Origin: Thozetella sp. PMI_491
Lineage: Eukaryota; Ascomycota; Sordariomycetes; Chaetosphaeriales; Chaetosphaeriaceae
Direction of reading: 5' to 3'
DNA length: 64,000 bases
Assembly: GCA_021432635.1 (NCBI GenBank)
Contig: MU270059.1
Span: forward strand, 332,003-396,002
Of this stretch, positions 36,344-48,558 are shown in pieces; within the stretch, counting starts at the first letter, position 1; the number at the start of each line of letters is the position of its first letter. Made by a program: the position numbers and the translations under genes. The notes under the pieces were generated by a model. The model searched no databases, had not been told where the DNA came from, and was given only the letters and a program-made list of their open reading frames with translations.

Positions 36344-38095
36344 ATGGGTAATAATAAAGGGCGATCAAAAGCCTGCAGGACGTGTCTTCAGCGGCGGGTC
36401 AAATGTGGTAAGTCAGAGCACGGCCTGCAGAGATATGCTTGAAGTAAAATATCACGATGACTGGTCGCCAACAACTAGGTGCGGGCCACATGAGAGCTGC
36501 AGCTGATCGCCGTGATCTTTCTAGACCAGACCCATCCCATCTGTACCCGATGCTCCAGAGGGAAGTTCGTTTGCCTGGGCTAGAGAAGCACTATTTATAG
36601 ACGGCAGAGAGCAGGTCCAGCGGCGACTATATCGCCAGTCAATATTACAGTCAAATAAGAGGGGCTCCGCAGAGGCACCACGGGAGCCACAGGATCATCA
36701 ACATACTGCGAATCGAAATGCCAAACCTCTTGAGCCAGGTCATATTCAGCATATGGTTTGCTCCTCCCGAGGCTCTTTTTCTTGGCCCCCACCCTCTCTC
36801 GCGCCGTGGAGGGAGGAGATTGTTTTATCCTACCTGGTCGCGACTTTAGTGCCAATAGGGACTGTCTACCGGAGGCTTATGAGACCGAGCTCTCTACCTG
36901 AATCTGCGCAGCGGGCAACCATCAAACAATGCTTCTTAGCATTGGCTACAACCTTTTATGGGATCGGGCACGGGGAAAAGACTATCGTTAACGGTGGCAG
37001 ATGCCTCTACGGCCAAGCCCTGACCATGTTAAACGCAACAATAAGTGATTCTAGCCGCCATGGCATGACAGATATACTCAGTTCGGTTGCTGCGCTGAGC
37101 CTTCATGAGGCAAGCCGATTCGTCTCTTCGCTGGCGATCAATACTGATTATCCCATACGTCTGTTAGGCTATCACTCCCACTGTTCCCGGTAGTCACACC
37201 TGGCTGGAGCACAGCCATGGCCTTGAGCGACTTTTTGCCATTCATGGGCCTATCACAGATGCGAGCGATCCACTCATCAAGATCCTAATGGAGGCGACCC
37301 GGTTGATCATGGTCATAGCAGCTCTTATAACCGTCGGCCATCTCTAATGTCGCATCCGGAATGGACGGTAGCGAACACTGGCCAGTCTGGTTGCGACTCC
37401 GCCCTCCCCTATCTCTTAGACACTTTGGCACAGCTTCTAAAGCTGTACGGCGAACGAGATAGCTTGATACAGGATCTCCCGACACAAGTACCCCGAGACG
37501 CCGGCGAAACGAGCAGCTCGTACCTGGAATCAGGTGCTCAATCGCTCCTCGGTCAATCGTTAGCATTACTGAGCGAAGTTCGTGCGCATCGAATTCAGTA
37601 GATTAGCCCGCAGCCCGATTCAGAATTCCCTAGCATCCCCAGCACTCTAATATATCCAATGCATCCAAATCCATGCGTAACCGTCACGCATTTTTCATCT
37701 CTACAAGCGGCAAATGCTTTCACCCTGTACCATTGTCTGATGATCCTCATCAACCAATTCATCATATCTGTATACTAACTCCTTCCCACGGAAGATCACA
37801 ATACTGTTGCGGAGGAAACGGCCTCAGAACAAATACATGCTGCAGTTGTTGAGATATTGAAAAGCATGGAATACCATCTCCAATTCACACTACGGACTTC
37901 AGGATCCCTAATGCCTAGCTCGGGGCCACGTAACTTTTACCTCCTTTTCCTATCCGTGTTGCATTTCGGGCCCTCTCGCAATCCAAGTCGCCCGAGACTC
38001 TGACCCAGAAGTCGTGGCTCAAGAATGTCTTCAAAGTAATCGTGGGAAGAGATGGACCATGGGCATTAAATGAGCAGATTTTTAGACTGGAATAG
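36344..38095 (+). pseudogene. Decayed Zn2Cys6 transcription factor
   Basis: Exon 1 (36344-36407) and the next exon from 36525 give an intact cluster: ACRTCLQRRVKC, then DQTHPICTRCSRGKFVC. A one-base frame change follows at about 36571-36580. Coding then resumes with LFIDGREQVQRRLYRQS and reads through GHGEKTIVNGGRCLYGQAL. A GC-AG intron, 37110-37167, leads to AITPTVPGSHTWLEHSHGLERL. A second one-base shift sits near 37330, in-frame TAG and TAA follow near 37600 and 37773, and a third shift near 37940 precedes the ending RVAFRALSQSKSPETLTQ...EQIFRLE. The ordered homology is unmistakable. With at least three frame breaks and two stops the gene is inactive, unless the assembly is poor here. Confidence 0.8.
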
Positions 38096-38468
38096 GACAG
38101 GAGTCGGGTAACAACGCTATATATAAACCGACTGGAACACCACTTGCGCGCACCATTGCGTTTAATGCTTGATCTTTTGCCCCGTGGCGTACTAGGTATA
38201 TGGTGCACCGTTACACCCAGGCACCAGGCCATGGACGGGGCAACACACCTCAGCATGATCGGCTTATCAACATCAGCTAGGGAGGTAACAGTTGGCACCG
38301 GAGCACGTGTCAACGCAATTCTAACTAGGCATGGCAGAATACATAAGGGACCGCCCTAGGCCTGCCACAATTCGCTGGAATGGTTGCACATGCTCAAGAG
38401 CATGCAATTGGACTGCAAAGTTGGGCAGCTATACAAAACCGATTGCCGCGTACCCTAGTATTAAAATA

Positions 38469-40493
38469 TCACACATAGCCCCCATCTTCGCTATCTCCCT
38501 TGTGTAAGTTCTCAACGGGCGCGTCTACTCTGTAATTCATAGTATCCCGCAAATCGCCCAGGAACCAGCAGGCGATACACGCAGCCGCCCCAAAAGGAAC
38601 CGCGATAACGAAGACAATTCTGATAGAGTCAGCGTAAGCCTGCTGCAGGGCGCTAACTCCTTGTTCAATAATCGTAGGAGTAACTCCTGGGACCGTGACC
38701 AATGCCGCAGTATCGCCTTCTGTCAAGGCTGTGATGAAGCCGGCCAGGGAAGATGCAGGTAGCCCAGCAGCCGATGCAGCGTTTGCGACGTAGTCCACCA
38801 AGTAGTTCTTGATGCGAGAATTGAAGGCAGCCGCGTCAATCGCTGAGAAAATAGCACCTGCTATGGCGCGAGAAGAGGTCGTGCAGGCCGTGGCAGTGGC
38901 GATTAATCTGTGCGGAGTGGATAGCTGAACACCGGTAACCACCAGAATGAGCGGGGCCCCGACTCCAATACCGGCGAGACAGGCAAAGGCAATGGCATTG
39001 ACGGATTGCCCGGGTTGGATCGTAGCAAGTCCGACCAGCCCGGCCGTAAAGAAGACAAATCCGATTAGCAGCGGCTCTCTAATGGTCTGGAAGCGCGTGC
39101 TGGCGTATCCCCAGATGAAGGTGGAGCATATGGCCGGGATCCAGCATGCCTGCGAGCGCGCGACGATCAAAACGGGATCGGTCGTGAACAACGTCTCTGT
39201 CCTGTCTATGTGTTAGCACATGTGTATCGCGAGATATGCAACAAGAGGGGCCTACAGGATTGGGTAGAATATTGCGAATGCAAAGCCCATGGCGGCCTCC
39301 ACAAACAGCAATCCGACACAGATTGCAAAGGTTCGTCCCTTGTTGCGCCCGCCGGCGAAGAGATCGTGGTGGAGTATTCCAGTCTTGGTACCCTTCCATT
39401 GGTGCACACCGAAAGCCACAAGCGTGACGAGCCCGATTGCCATTGTTGACAGGGTGCGAGGGTCAGCCCAAGAGTACAACCCGCCTCCGAGACCAGTCCC
39501 CGTGAGAAAGAGAGCCAATCCGGCAGTGAGAAGGCCACAACCGACCAAGTCCAGCTTTCCTGCCTTAGCCCAGAAGGATAGGTCCTCTAACCCTGTATGG
39601 CGCTTGGGAGGGCGGTAACAAACAAAAAGAATAATGGTGGTGGCACCCCAGAGCGCAGCCTGAAACCACTTTCGTGGGGGTCAGCGATGTTAAGCATGAC
39701 AGCGAGTGTTGAAGCCATACGTAGAACATCCTCCAGCCCGTGTGGGGGTCTCGTTTCGTCAAAGATCCGATGATGAAAGGACCCGTGACGCTCGCAAGAA
39801 GGGCCGCGATGCTGACCCCAGCCTGCGCCACTAAAACCAAGATACTGGTCAGACCTTCCGTCACCAGTCGGCATGCAGCAAGAAATTACTCACTCGGACG
39901 CCATTTCCGAGGCAGGATTTCGCTCGGAACAGCATAGGCTAGAGGCACAGATGCGAACCCCACGCTGATGAGGATGTTCGCGCCGATGAGTCGATAGATG
40001 CTGGTGGAGCCCGGCGCGATGCAGGCGCCTATGAAGGATATGGCGCAGGAGCCAACCAGCAGCAGCTTTCGAGCCTGAAAGGTGTCAGAAGCCGTGGATA
40101 TAATCGGCCCCAGAACGCCTTGGACGAGCGAAAGCACGGTCACCACCCAGGTTTGGGCCGCATTGTTGTGGAGATCGGCTCCGATGAAGTTCAGCTACGA
40201 AGACGCTGCTGTTGGTCATCTGAAATCAAATATAGGGCTGAGCCGCCGCCATGGGCACCTACAACAGCAGCAGGGCCTTGCAAGGCCACGACTTGAGTGT
40301 GGTTTAATAAGAAAAAGGCGGCGAGGGCGATCCAAGTGCGGGCGTGAAGCTCCGGTTCCGTGTCGTCGTCCGTGGTGGAATTCTGTACCGGCAGCCCAGC
40401 ATTCTCCACCTCCTCTGTCCCACCGTGGCTATGGTCCTTCTTATCGGTTTCCTTGCTACCCTGGATCGCATGGTCATGCACGTTGGCCATCAC
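38469..40493 (-). CDS. MFS transporter, TRI12/siderophore-transporter type
   Basis: Five exons on the minus strand: 40493-40263, 40194-39894, 39830-39721, 39668-39256 and 39201-38469, exactly 596 codons (595 residues). A hydrophilic N terminus precedes WIALAAFFLLNHTQVVALQG. LNFIGADLHNN across the first junction, WVVTVLSLVQGVLGPIISTASD, PSEILPRKWRP, GVSIAALLASVTGPFIIGSL and WRMFYWFQAALWGAT identify the TRI12 (trichothecene efflux) / fungal siderophore transporter family with 14 membrane segments. It is divergent from the CocE-type hydrolase. The shared intergenic region holds three CCGCCGG-type sites, linking it to the homogentisate cluster. It may move an aromatic acid or ester, but that is inference. 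Confidence 0.92.
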
Positions 40494-41077
40494 TGTTAAA
40501 GCGCGTGCGCAGCTAGCCGGGACTGGCGTTGGGGCTTTTGCTCAAGTAGGGAGATACTGCGGCGAGGAAAGATGGCCGATCCGGTAAAAAGACGTAGACA
40601 TGCAGAATGAAATGTGGGGAGAAGGCATACCAGCCCATTAATAACCTCGAAGTGTCTTGTTCGCGGCCCTTAGTGCTTTGTTAGTACAGTACCCCATGGG
40701 GTTGGTGCTTGTCCATACCCGCGGGGGAGAGGACTGGACGCTAGTCCATTGGGACTAGCCCGCCGGAACACCCGGCGGCAACGCGAGCACCCGGCGGATG
40801 CTTGCGCCAAATCCAGGAATCCGGACCCCCCCTTCGCTCACCTTGCGAGCAATCTTCCGCCTTGAACAAGCCAGCTGCCAGCCAAAGTCCGGCTACAGAC
40901 ACGTGATTTCTCTGTGGACTGTCAGCCAAGTTCGGCTACAAAGACACGTTATTGCTCTGTGGACTGCCAGTAAAATCCAGTATTTAGCTCGCTCTGGTGC
41001 TGACTTGTCGCTGCATCTTGTCGACCGATATCTGTTGCTCGGCAAAGCGTCTATTGGGAACCCCGTCGAGCGCAACC
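40494..41077. promoter_or_regulatory. Bidirectional promoter with three CCGCCGG/CCGGCGG sites and a hairpin
   Basis: 584 bases between divergent starts. Sites: CCGCCGG at 40760-40766, CCGGCGG at 40772-40778, and CCGGCGGAT at 40791-40799. A perfect inverted repeat, gctagtcc-attg-ggactagc, at 40740-40759 abuts the first site. The same heptamer recurs in the two other divergent promoters of the cluster. Confidence 0.55.
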
Positions 41078-43325
41078 ATGGCTACCAGCATCGGCGGCAT
41101 CGATGTCCTCTTCAAAGAAGCAAATCGTGACTTTAGCATGCGTTGGCGCCAATTCGGTCCATGCAAAGAAGTGCTCCCCAAAGGATGGCAGAAAGCGGAA
41201 GGGCGGCGGGCATTAGACGAAGACTTGATCCTGGAGACCGATATTCCTATCATTCTGCGAGACGGCGCTACAATCAGGGCAGATATTTTTCGACCGGTTC
41301 TATCGGACAATGAACCGGTCCCGGCCATCTTAGCATGGAGCCCTTACGGGAAGCAAGGGAATGGTATGCGACTGCGCCGTCTTTTGCCTGGTGGCAATCG
41401 CTGATCCTGTTGTCCAGGCTTTCAATCGCTTGATAGAGTTCCATGGCGGGCTGGGATTCCAAGAGATTGGACTAGCGACCTCGAGAAGTTCGAGGGTTTG
41501 GACCCCGCGGAATGGTGCCCTCGAGGCTATGCGATCGTCAACGTAGACTCGCGCGGCGTCTTTGACTCTGATGGGGACATGTTCATGCTGGGAACACAGG
41601 TAGGCATGCCCAAGACTAAACCCATCACTGTCAAGATTCCCTGTGCTAGACGATATTCTGCCATCTAGGAAGGGAGGGACGGGTACGACTCTGTCGAATG
41701 CATCGGCTCTCAGCCATGGTGCAACGGAGCTGTTGCATTTGCTGGCAACTCCTACCTTGCTGCAGCTCAGTGGTACGTCTACGCATGGGCAAAATATTTG
41801 ACCTCGAGCTCCCTCTGACAACAAATACTGATTCGTCTCGCAGGTTTATTGCTGCTGAGCGGCCACCTCATTTGAAGGCTATTGCTCCTTGGGAGGGATT
41901 TGCGGACACCTATCGGGAACTCAACGGCAGAGGTGGCATTCCGAACTATGCTTTTGTGGATTATCGTGGATCTGGCTACTGTGGTGCGTGCCTGGATATT
42001 CAGATGTCTTGACGAGATTGTGCAGATTGCTGAAACCTAGACCTCGTCGATGCATGCAGGGAAGAACAGGCTAGAAGACACAGGCGCCATGATCCGACAA
42101 TATCCACTTTGGAACCGATATTGGGAGGACAAGAGTGCTAAGCTCACCCAGATCGATGTTCCCATCTACGCTGCGGCGAGCTTCTCCACTATGCTCCATA
42201 CCGAAGGCACCATCAGAGGGTTTCTGTTCTCAGCATCGAAAGATAAGTGGTGAGTGATATCTAACTCCCCCCCCCCCCCCCNNNNNNNNNNNNNNNNNNN
42301 NNNNNNNNNNNNNNNNNNNNNNNNNNNNNNNNNNNNNNNNNNNNNNNNNNNNNNNNNNNNNNNNNNNNNNNNNNNNCCCCCCCCCCCCACAGCGCCGAGA
42401 ACAGACAGTTCCAACTGCATACAATAGGCTGCGGATCCACCACACTCAAGAGTGGTATGATATCTATCAGAAGTGGGCGAACAATGACCTACAAAAATTC
42501 TTTGATCGCTATCTATACGGGAAGGGTAACGATTGGGAGTCGACACCCAAGGTGCGGCACAGCTTGCTGGGCTTTAATCGCGACTGCGTCGTGAACCGGC
42601 CGGAGGCTGTGTATCCTCCCAGCTACGTGGAGCATCAAACCTTCTTTTTGGATGCCAACACCGCAACGATGAAGCAAGGTTGTGCCCCCGACCAGAGCAC
42701 TTCGATCGGCTACCAATCTGACTTGTGGGATGACGATGGCGCCTACTTTGCCCACAAATTCGACACCTACACCGAGCTTATCGGCTACTCTCAGGCCCGT
42801 TTGTATATGTCTTGCGCCGACGCGGACGATCTCGACGTGTACGTGATTTGCCGGAAGCTCGATGCAGACGGCCGGCCATTGATGCAGATGAACATTGCCG
42901 TCGAGGCACTTCAGGAGGGCCTCACAGCAGATGCTGTTCCAAATCTCAATATTTTCAAATACCTAGGCCCCAATGGCAGACTTCGAGCCTCACACCGGCA
43001 GCTGAGCAAGGACCCGACTCTTACGGAGGAGCAAACTGCGATGCAAGCTCCCGCGGTGGCGTGGCACCCTCACGACAGCGAGGACAAGATTCCAGCAGGC
43101 CAGATTGTGTGTCTTGACATTCCGCTGTGGCCTTCCGGCATCATTTTTGAGCCTGGCGAATACATCCGACTAGAGATTAAAGGGCACGAGGTAACCCTAC
43201 CAGAGTTTCCTGCATTGGATCGGGTCCCTGGGAATCTCAATCGCGGCACTCATGTAATCCACACTGGATCTGATTATCCATCTTGTATTACGTTGCCTCT
43301 AACTTCGGGAGATTCTGCCAGATGA
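41078..43325 (+). CDS. CocE/NonD family serine hydrolase (X-Pro dipeptidyl-peptidase S15 type)
   Basis: Six exons: 41078-41363, 41418-41599, 41669-41772, 41844-41983, 42075-42249 and 42428-43325, 595 codons (594 residues). The S15 domain shows ILRDGATIRADIFRP, RGYAIVNVDSRGVFDS, GYDSVECIGSQPWCNG, nucleophile GNSYLAAAQW, LKAIAPWEGFADTYRE and QYPLWNRYWEDK. The C-terminal jelly-roll domain contains YLYGKGNDWE and WHPHDSEDKIPAGQIVCLDI. Family members cleave esters or amides; cocaine esterase is the namesake. The fifth intron (42250-42427) contains the assembly gap. The acceptor at 42074 was chosen because it joins GSGYC to EDTGAMIRQYP in frame, matching the family. An aromatic ester substrate is inferred from the context. 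Confidence 0.88.
42282..42376. other. Assembly gap (95 N) inside a poly-C tract
   Basis: Ninety-five N are flanked by 15 C on the left (42267-42281) and 12 C on the right (42377-42388). The gap lies wholly inside an intron of the CocE-type gene, so the protein is not affected. It probably marks a long homopolymer that could not be sized. Confidence 0.97.
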
Positions 43326-43470
43326 AGAACCCGAGGGGTAAATCGCAGAATAAGTAGTGAGAAGAGGGGTGGTCCGCTTATCGCGTAGGGTAATCAGGCC
43401 GCGAGATGAGCAGGTCTAATTTAGAGTCTCTACATGATGCTTGAGAATGTGTATCAAATGATACCGCGTA

Positions 43471-46185
43471 CTACGTTCCAAGAGTATTCATTTCATGGGC
43501 CCATTTTGTCCAGAACAGCGACTGCTGTCCGTCGTCGAGCGCATAGGTTGAAAGCCAATCCATGTCGTCCGCAGTCTCGCCCAGGCTATCATCAGTTGTG
43601 CCCGGAGGGGGTACTAACGCAGCAATATCGCCGGATTCAGTATGCAGGTCCGTAACATTAGGGGGGTGCATGTCCCCGGCGGAGTCTGGGTCCTGGGAAG
43701 CTGAAGGTAGCGGTGGAAATGGAGCCGGCTGGTGCGCTCTTTTGGCGCGAGCGAGAGTTCGCGTGATGATGGCTGCTGCATTTCTAGCGACTAGACAATC
43801 ATCCATGGCTTGAAGTATCGCTATTGCGCGATCAATGCGGTTGAAAAGATTCTCCAGGCTTTGCTCGCTTCGTGCAAGCTGACGGAAGACGACAGTGAGA
43901 AGGATGCTCACGGCAAACAGAGTATAGGTCGAGTTGTACCACCTATGAGATGGTTTAGCTGTCGCACTTTGCGTACCTAGGTAGTGATGCAGCTTCGCTC
44001 TTCACGGCTGCGGCTCTTCAAGGCATACGGCACAAACATACCAGGTTTGGAAGTAGTGGTCTGCTCGAAATGTGGAGAATATCAAATCAATAGAATTCTC
44101 AGCCGATTGTATGCACCGGGTCTGGCATTCTCGTAGGGGTGCGATTTCATCTGGCTCGGCTGTGCTCTCGTCGATCATGAATACGGCATAGGTTACCATG
44201 CGGAGATTAAGGTACCCTTGGGTGTTGTCAGCCAACTCACTTCGACTATGAACTTCTTAGGATACCTACGAAGCCGCAGCACGACCGACTGCTTCTTGAT
44301 GTAGCTGGCGAGTCGCAATGGTTTCAAGCAATTATCTGCGCTTCGTTGATGCTCAGAGTCAAGATGTACCGGGATCTCTTGAAACCAGAGCTCCAACTCA
44401 TGGTCCAGTACCTTAGCTCTCTGGAGTTGCTCGCTCAGTTCGCATGGCCGGGTATACAAATCCAACGCAACTTTCCGCATGATGCGCGATAGCCCAACCA
44501 TGGACGGAACAATTTGCAGCACTTGAGGGTTGGAATTTTGCCCTTCGGAAATTTCTGTGGGAAGACACTGCGTGTGGTACTGGTCAGGTCCCAGACTATC
44601 CGGCCGCCCCAGAGCGAAGCTCGTCTGTCTGTTCGGTTCTTAGTGCTGTACTCTAAGAGGAATTGGTCCTCACCATACACATCAAGACAGTAGACAGCCC
44701 TATATTTGTTGAGTGACACGGTCATGAAAAGGAAAGAGCTGGGGAATTCCTACCACCATGTTTTCGATGCTGCTGTGGAAGCCCGCGGGTCGGCTGCGTC
44801 TCGATTGACGGGAATCCTGTTTATCCCAATTGCTAATGCTATCCTCGCTGCTTGTCCAGAATATAGATACGCAACTGATAAAAATATAGCGTAAGCAGAC
44901 GGGAAGCAAGATGGCCCAGCTCCATCTCGACATACCGTGAGGATTGAGCTCATGCTGGCATATTTTAGCCTTTACGAAATTAGTGTCGTCCCAGTTTCAC
45001 TTTGACGTGGCTCCTCAATTTATCAACAGGAACTGTAGCTTACTATCATATAATAACACTGCACCATTTCAAGGTCTGTTGCTGTACCGAGTCGCGTCGT
45101 GATGGCAAGAGCGTCGGTGAACAGCTTGCGGCTCCATGTGAATCGATCTGCTCCCGACACCTCGGGGGTTTCGAAAGTCATCACAAGACTGCCTAAACTC
45201 AGTGTAGCGTAGTAAAGGGCGACAAATGACAGTGGTTGGTTGCCCGGTCGGTCGAACCACAGATCCTCGCAGCGAGTAAGGAACAGCTCCTCCTCGAACA
45301 TGGGTTGGATGTAGTGAATATTGGAGAAGTAAGCGTCGAGGAACCGCCGGGCCACACGGAAATAAAATCGGTCGGGGTTCCGGTCGATCGCTCGTGGCGC
45401 TCCCGGCACGCTGCGTGATGTATCCGGGTGAAAATCAGTATTGTACAATAGCTCCGCTAACGATCGTTCCGGTGCCCTAGCCGAAGGGCCAGGTGCTTGG
45501 TAATTCGACAGAGTTTCTACGTGGCGGAGAAATGCAACAGACGATGCTGACCCATAGAATTCTAGATTGCTCGTATGGAGGTTAGTATCCATCACATCAG
45601 GTGCAGTATTCCGAGTGGCGACGGTCGATGGAGTGCTGACGTTCTGCTCTCTGGTGGAAGTGGCAGATGCCGGGCCCTGTGTGTGGTCAAGGCCCATGGT
45701 TTGGGGAGGCGACGGTTGGGCCGGATGCTCGTCCGGGCTCGTCCCCTGGTTGATATTGGCAGGCCATAAGTCGACCATGCCAGGCATGGCCGCCTGGATG
45801 AACTGTGGCGAGGGGCTGTTGGAAGCATGTTGTTCCAAATGTGAAGCTGGCCTTTCATATTGGTTAACTGAGCTGTCTGCTTCCTACAGCAGCCAAATTT
45901 GGTGGCTCCGACGTACCGTGGTCGGGGTCTTTTGGGTCTTTTCTCACCATGAGTGCGCGAATATGTACACTCCAGGTCATGCTCTGAAATATACTTGATT
46001 AGTTGCTGGGAGGTAAATAGGATGGAAAAGAAAGGAAAAAGAAGAAAAAAAAGGGGCGAAGAGGGAAGAAGCTCACCAACGCAGTATGTACAAGGGCGAT
46101 CCTCGCTACAGCGGTTCTTTCTGGTGCGGCACACTTCGCAAGCCTGAAGTGCTCTTGGCCGCCGAGGCCGGTCGGGCTTGTGCAT
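43471..46185 (-). CDS. Zn2Cys6 transcription factor with two frame conflicts
   Basis: Minus strand, starting at 46185. The cluster is CEVCRTRKNRCSEDRPCTYCV in exon 1 (46185-46077), completed by EHDLECTYSRT in exon 2 (45983-45917). Exon 3 is 45851-45044; a 19-nt exon, 44954-44936, and exon 44874-44754 follow (AYLYSGQAARIALAIGINR). Exon 44699-44674 reads AVYCLDVY, exon 44624-44266 opens TSFALGRPDSLGPDQYH, and exon 44216-44042 contains YLNLRMVTYAVF. The last exon is 43942-43471. The joins before TSFALG and before YLNLR are each off by one base with otherwise ideal 49-nt introns. The gene is therefore either recently inactivated or carries two sequence errors. It sits inside the homogentisate cluster and is the best local candidate for its regulator. 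Confidence 0.72.
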
Positions 46186-46701
46186 CGTACTAATACTATT
46201 AATCGACCAGGAAAGTCGCAGATTTCAGGAGAGTGATTGGAAAGCAAAGGGGGACTTCGGTACGCCGGCTCGGTGTCGACTTCAAGGGGTGTAACAAATG
46301 GCGGTAGAGGTGTGGAGGGGTTCAATTTCGCGGGGCGACCGGGGCGGGGAGGCAGCACCCATGTACTACTGTACCTAAAATGTCGCTATATATATACCTC
46401 GGCTACCCCGGACATTCCAAGTGCCCGGTGCCGCACTAGTCCGCTGCCAACCATACCTCTGGCATCTCCTGGCAAGCACGCTTTCTTCCGCGCCGATGAC
46501 AGGCACTAATGACACTCTGGGCAATAGCTGCATGCAATCTCGCTATGGGTACTTCCCAAGTTTTTCTTCTGCCGGCGCAGCTCATGATCGTGTAGGATAC
46601 GTGCATTGCAGTAGGGCTGTGATTACTTAGTCTCGCCTAAGGCATGTCGAGTGATTTCCCTGTTGCAGTCGTGCTTCAGGAAGGGCTACTATACACAGCC
46701 C
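46186..46701. promoter_or_regulatory. Upstream region of the cluster regulator
   Basis: 516 bases between the regulator start and the 3' end of the dioxygenase gene. A near-match to the cluster motif, ACGCCGG, lies near 46262. No gene is visible. Confidence 0.35.
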
Positions 46702-48121
46702 CTACCGCGCGCCATTCTCGCCGTCGGTTGTTTCACTAGGCGGCTGGAAATGATCCACAAGTCCGCCCCAGCTTTCCTCGCAGTATCCTGGCTGTAGTTT
46801 TGCACACTTGTTCAACCCCCAGTCCGTGACGCCGACCATGTAGCAGCTCTCAAACATGAATGCCATGCTACCGACGCCCACTTTGACAGGTATGAGGGTC
46901 TCGTTGGACGCTTTTTCGAAGGCCTCCGCGTCTGGGCCATGGCTGCTCATGCAATTATGCAGGCTGGCTCCCGCTGCCTGAAACCCGCCCTCGCCGGCTC
47001 CCTTTGCAATATATGAGCCTTGGATCAGGCCCATGAACTCGCTCATACAGTTGCGGTGATAAGACGGAGGCCGGAATGTGTCTTCAGCCACGAGCCACCG
47101 AGGCGGAAATATGACGAAGTCGGCAATGGCGGTCCCCGGGTGGGCGTTGGACACCACGGTGAGGACAGTGTTGAGCGAGGGGTCCGGGTGATCGTACGAG
47201 ATAGTCCCGATGGTATTGAAGCGGCCGAGATCGTATTTGTAGGGGTAGTATCTTCCTTCCCAGGCAACGACGTCAAACGGAGTATGCCTCTGGCTGGCAC
47301 CAAACAAATGGCCGCGAAATTTGCTATACACCATCCAGGTTGACTTAGTGTCGTGGAGGTATGCCGCGATGGGAATTTGAAAGTCCCGGGCGTTTGCTAA
47401 ACAGTTTGAACCTATGGGCCCCAGTTCAGGAAGCTGGAAGTGCCCATTGTAGACCTCTAGAACGAACCCCCGAATGGGCTGATGGTCCACGATATCCACT
47501 CGATATCGAATGCCACGAGGCAGGACACAGATTTCGTTGGGTCGAACGAGCAGCCGCCCCATTTCTGTCCAGATATCCAGCGCGCCGAGCTGCGGCACAA
47601 TGAGCATGTCGCCGTCGGCGCTGTAGAAGGCCGTCCTCTCAGTCATCGACCGAGTGGCCCCGTAGATATAATATGCGACGCCATTCTTAAGGGCAGGGTC
47701 GCCTGCCCCGGCCACCATCTTCAACCCCTGGACCCAGTCCACATCTTCGTTCACGTCGAAGGGATCCCATCGAAGCTGGTCGGGAATGTAGTTGAGTTTA
47801 GTGTCCTGGGCCGGACCCCAAGGTACCGGCTCGAAAGCTGCGTGAGACGCTGAAGGGATGATGCGATACGCCCAGGTTTGTTGATTCTCCCATCGCGGCG
47901 CGGTAAATGCAGTGCCTGAGATTTTCTCGGCGTAGAGGCCGTACGCGCAGTTTTGAGGCGAGTTTTGTCCAATGGGAAGAGCGCCCCGAATTGCCTCCGT
48001 TCTGAACCAGCACAGTTAATTCGTCTCCATCGATAGCGCCAAACAACACCTACTCTAGATTGGCCTGGAACCCAGTCTGATACCGGTACTTCTCCGGTAA
48101 TTCGAAATTGGTGAAGGGCAT
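46702..48121 (-). CDS. hmgA: Homogentisate 1,2-dioxygenase
   Basis: Two exons on the minus strand, 48121-48054 and 48001-46702, 456 codons (455 residues), the usual family length. The protein opens [19 protein letters not shown] and continues [20 protein letters not shown], classic for this enzyme. The Fe(II) ligands are visible as His and Glu in [11 protein letters not shown] and the later His in CMSSHGPD. The enzyme opens the ring of homogentisate to 4-maleylacetoacetate in the cytosol, the central step of phenylalanine, tyrosine and phenylacetate degradation. It is divergent from fumarylacetoacetase across a 437-base shared promoter, the arrangement known from fungal hmgA-fahA clusters. 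The symbol follows the Aspergillus name. Confidence 0.96.
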
Positions 48122-48558
48122 CTTGGTTTATGGTCGAGAATGTGAACCAGCGAGGCCGCAAATGGCGTTGTTGACTCGAATTTGGCTCGAAGAAGACCGA
48201 GCTCAACCAAAAACAATACAATATGTATACTGCGGGAGGCTTCGCAAAGACCGTCGGCTGAGCTTTAGCATCATCCTCATCTCGCTGGCCTCAAGCGCCC
48301 TTTAGCGATAGGTCTGCATGGACTAGTTCGCTGCCATCTACTTCCGCCGGGACAAGCTGGCGTCGTTGGAGACGTCAGTGCGGGGGCATCCGCCGGGATA
48401 TCCGTCTCTGGGTTTCCGAAATTGGCAAGAGGGCTTCCCCATCCCGCAAGCGATTGGATCCACGATACCCAGCGGCACGGATACAAACTCGATGTCCTGC
48501 CCTGACGGCCAAGTCCCGGCAGCAGCACGGGCGTCGGAAGATCACACTCGAACAAATC
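48122..48558. promoter_or_regulatory. Bidirectional hmgA/fahA promoter with two CCGCCGG sites
   Basis: 437 bases between divergent starts. CCGCCGG occurs at 48344-48350 and, as ATCCGCCGG, at 48388-48396. A GGACTAG element lies at 48320-48326. The same sites recur in the two other divergent promoters of the cluster. Confidence 0.55.

Noticed and set aside
41984-42074. Apparent in-frame stop in the CocE-type gene after GSGYC
   Set aside because: Using donor gtgcgt at 41984 and acceptor ctag at 42074 removes it and joins conserved residues in frame, so the gene is intact here.
44217-44240. A 24-nt ultra-short intron (gtgagt...caag) in the regulator
   Set aside because: It does not repair the frame; a normal 49-nt intron starting at 44265 fits the family better, leaving a one-base conflict.
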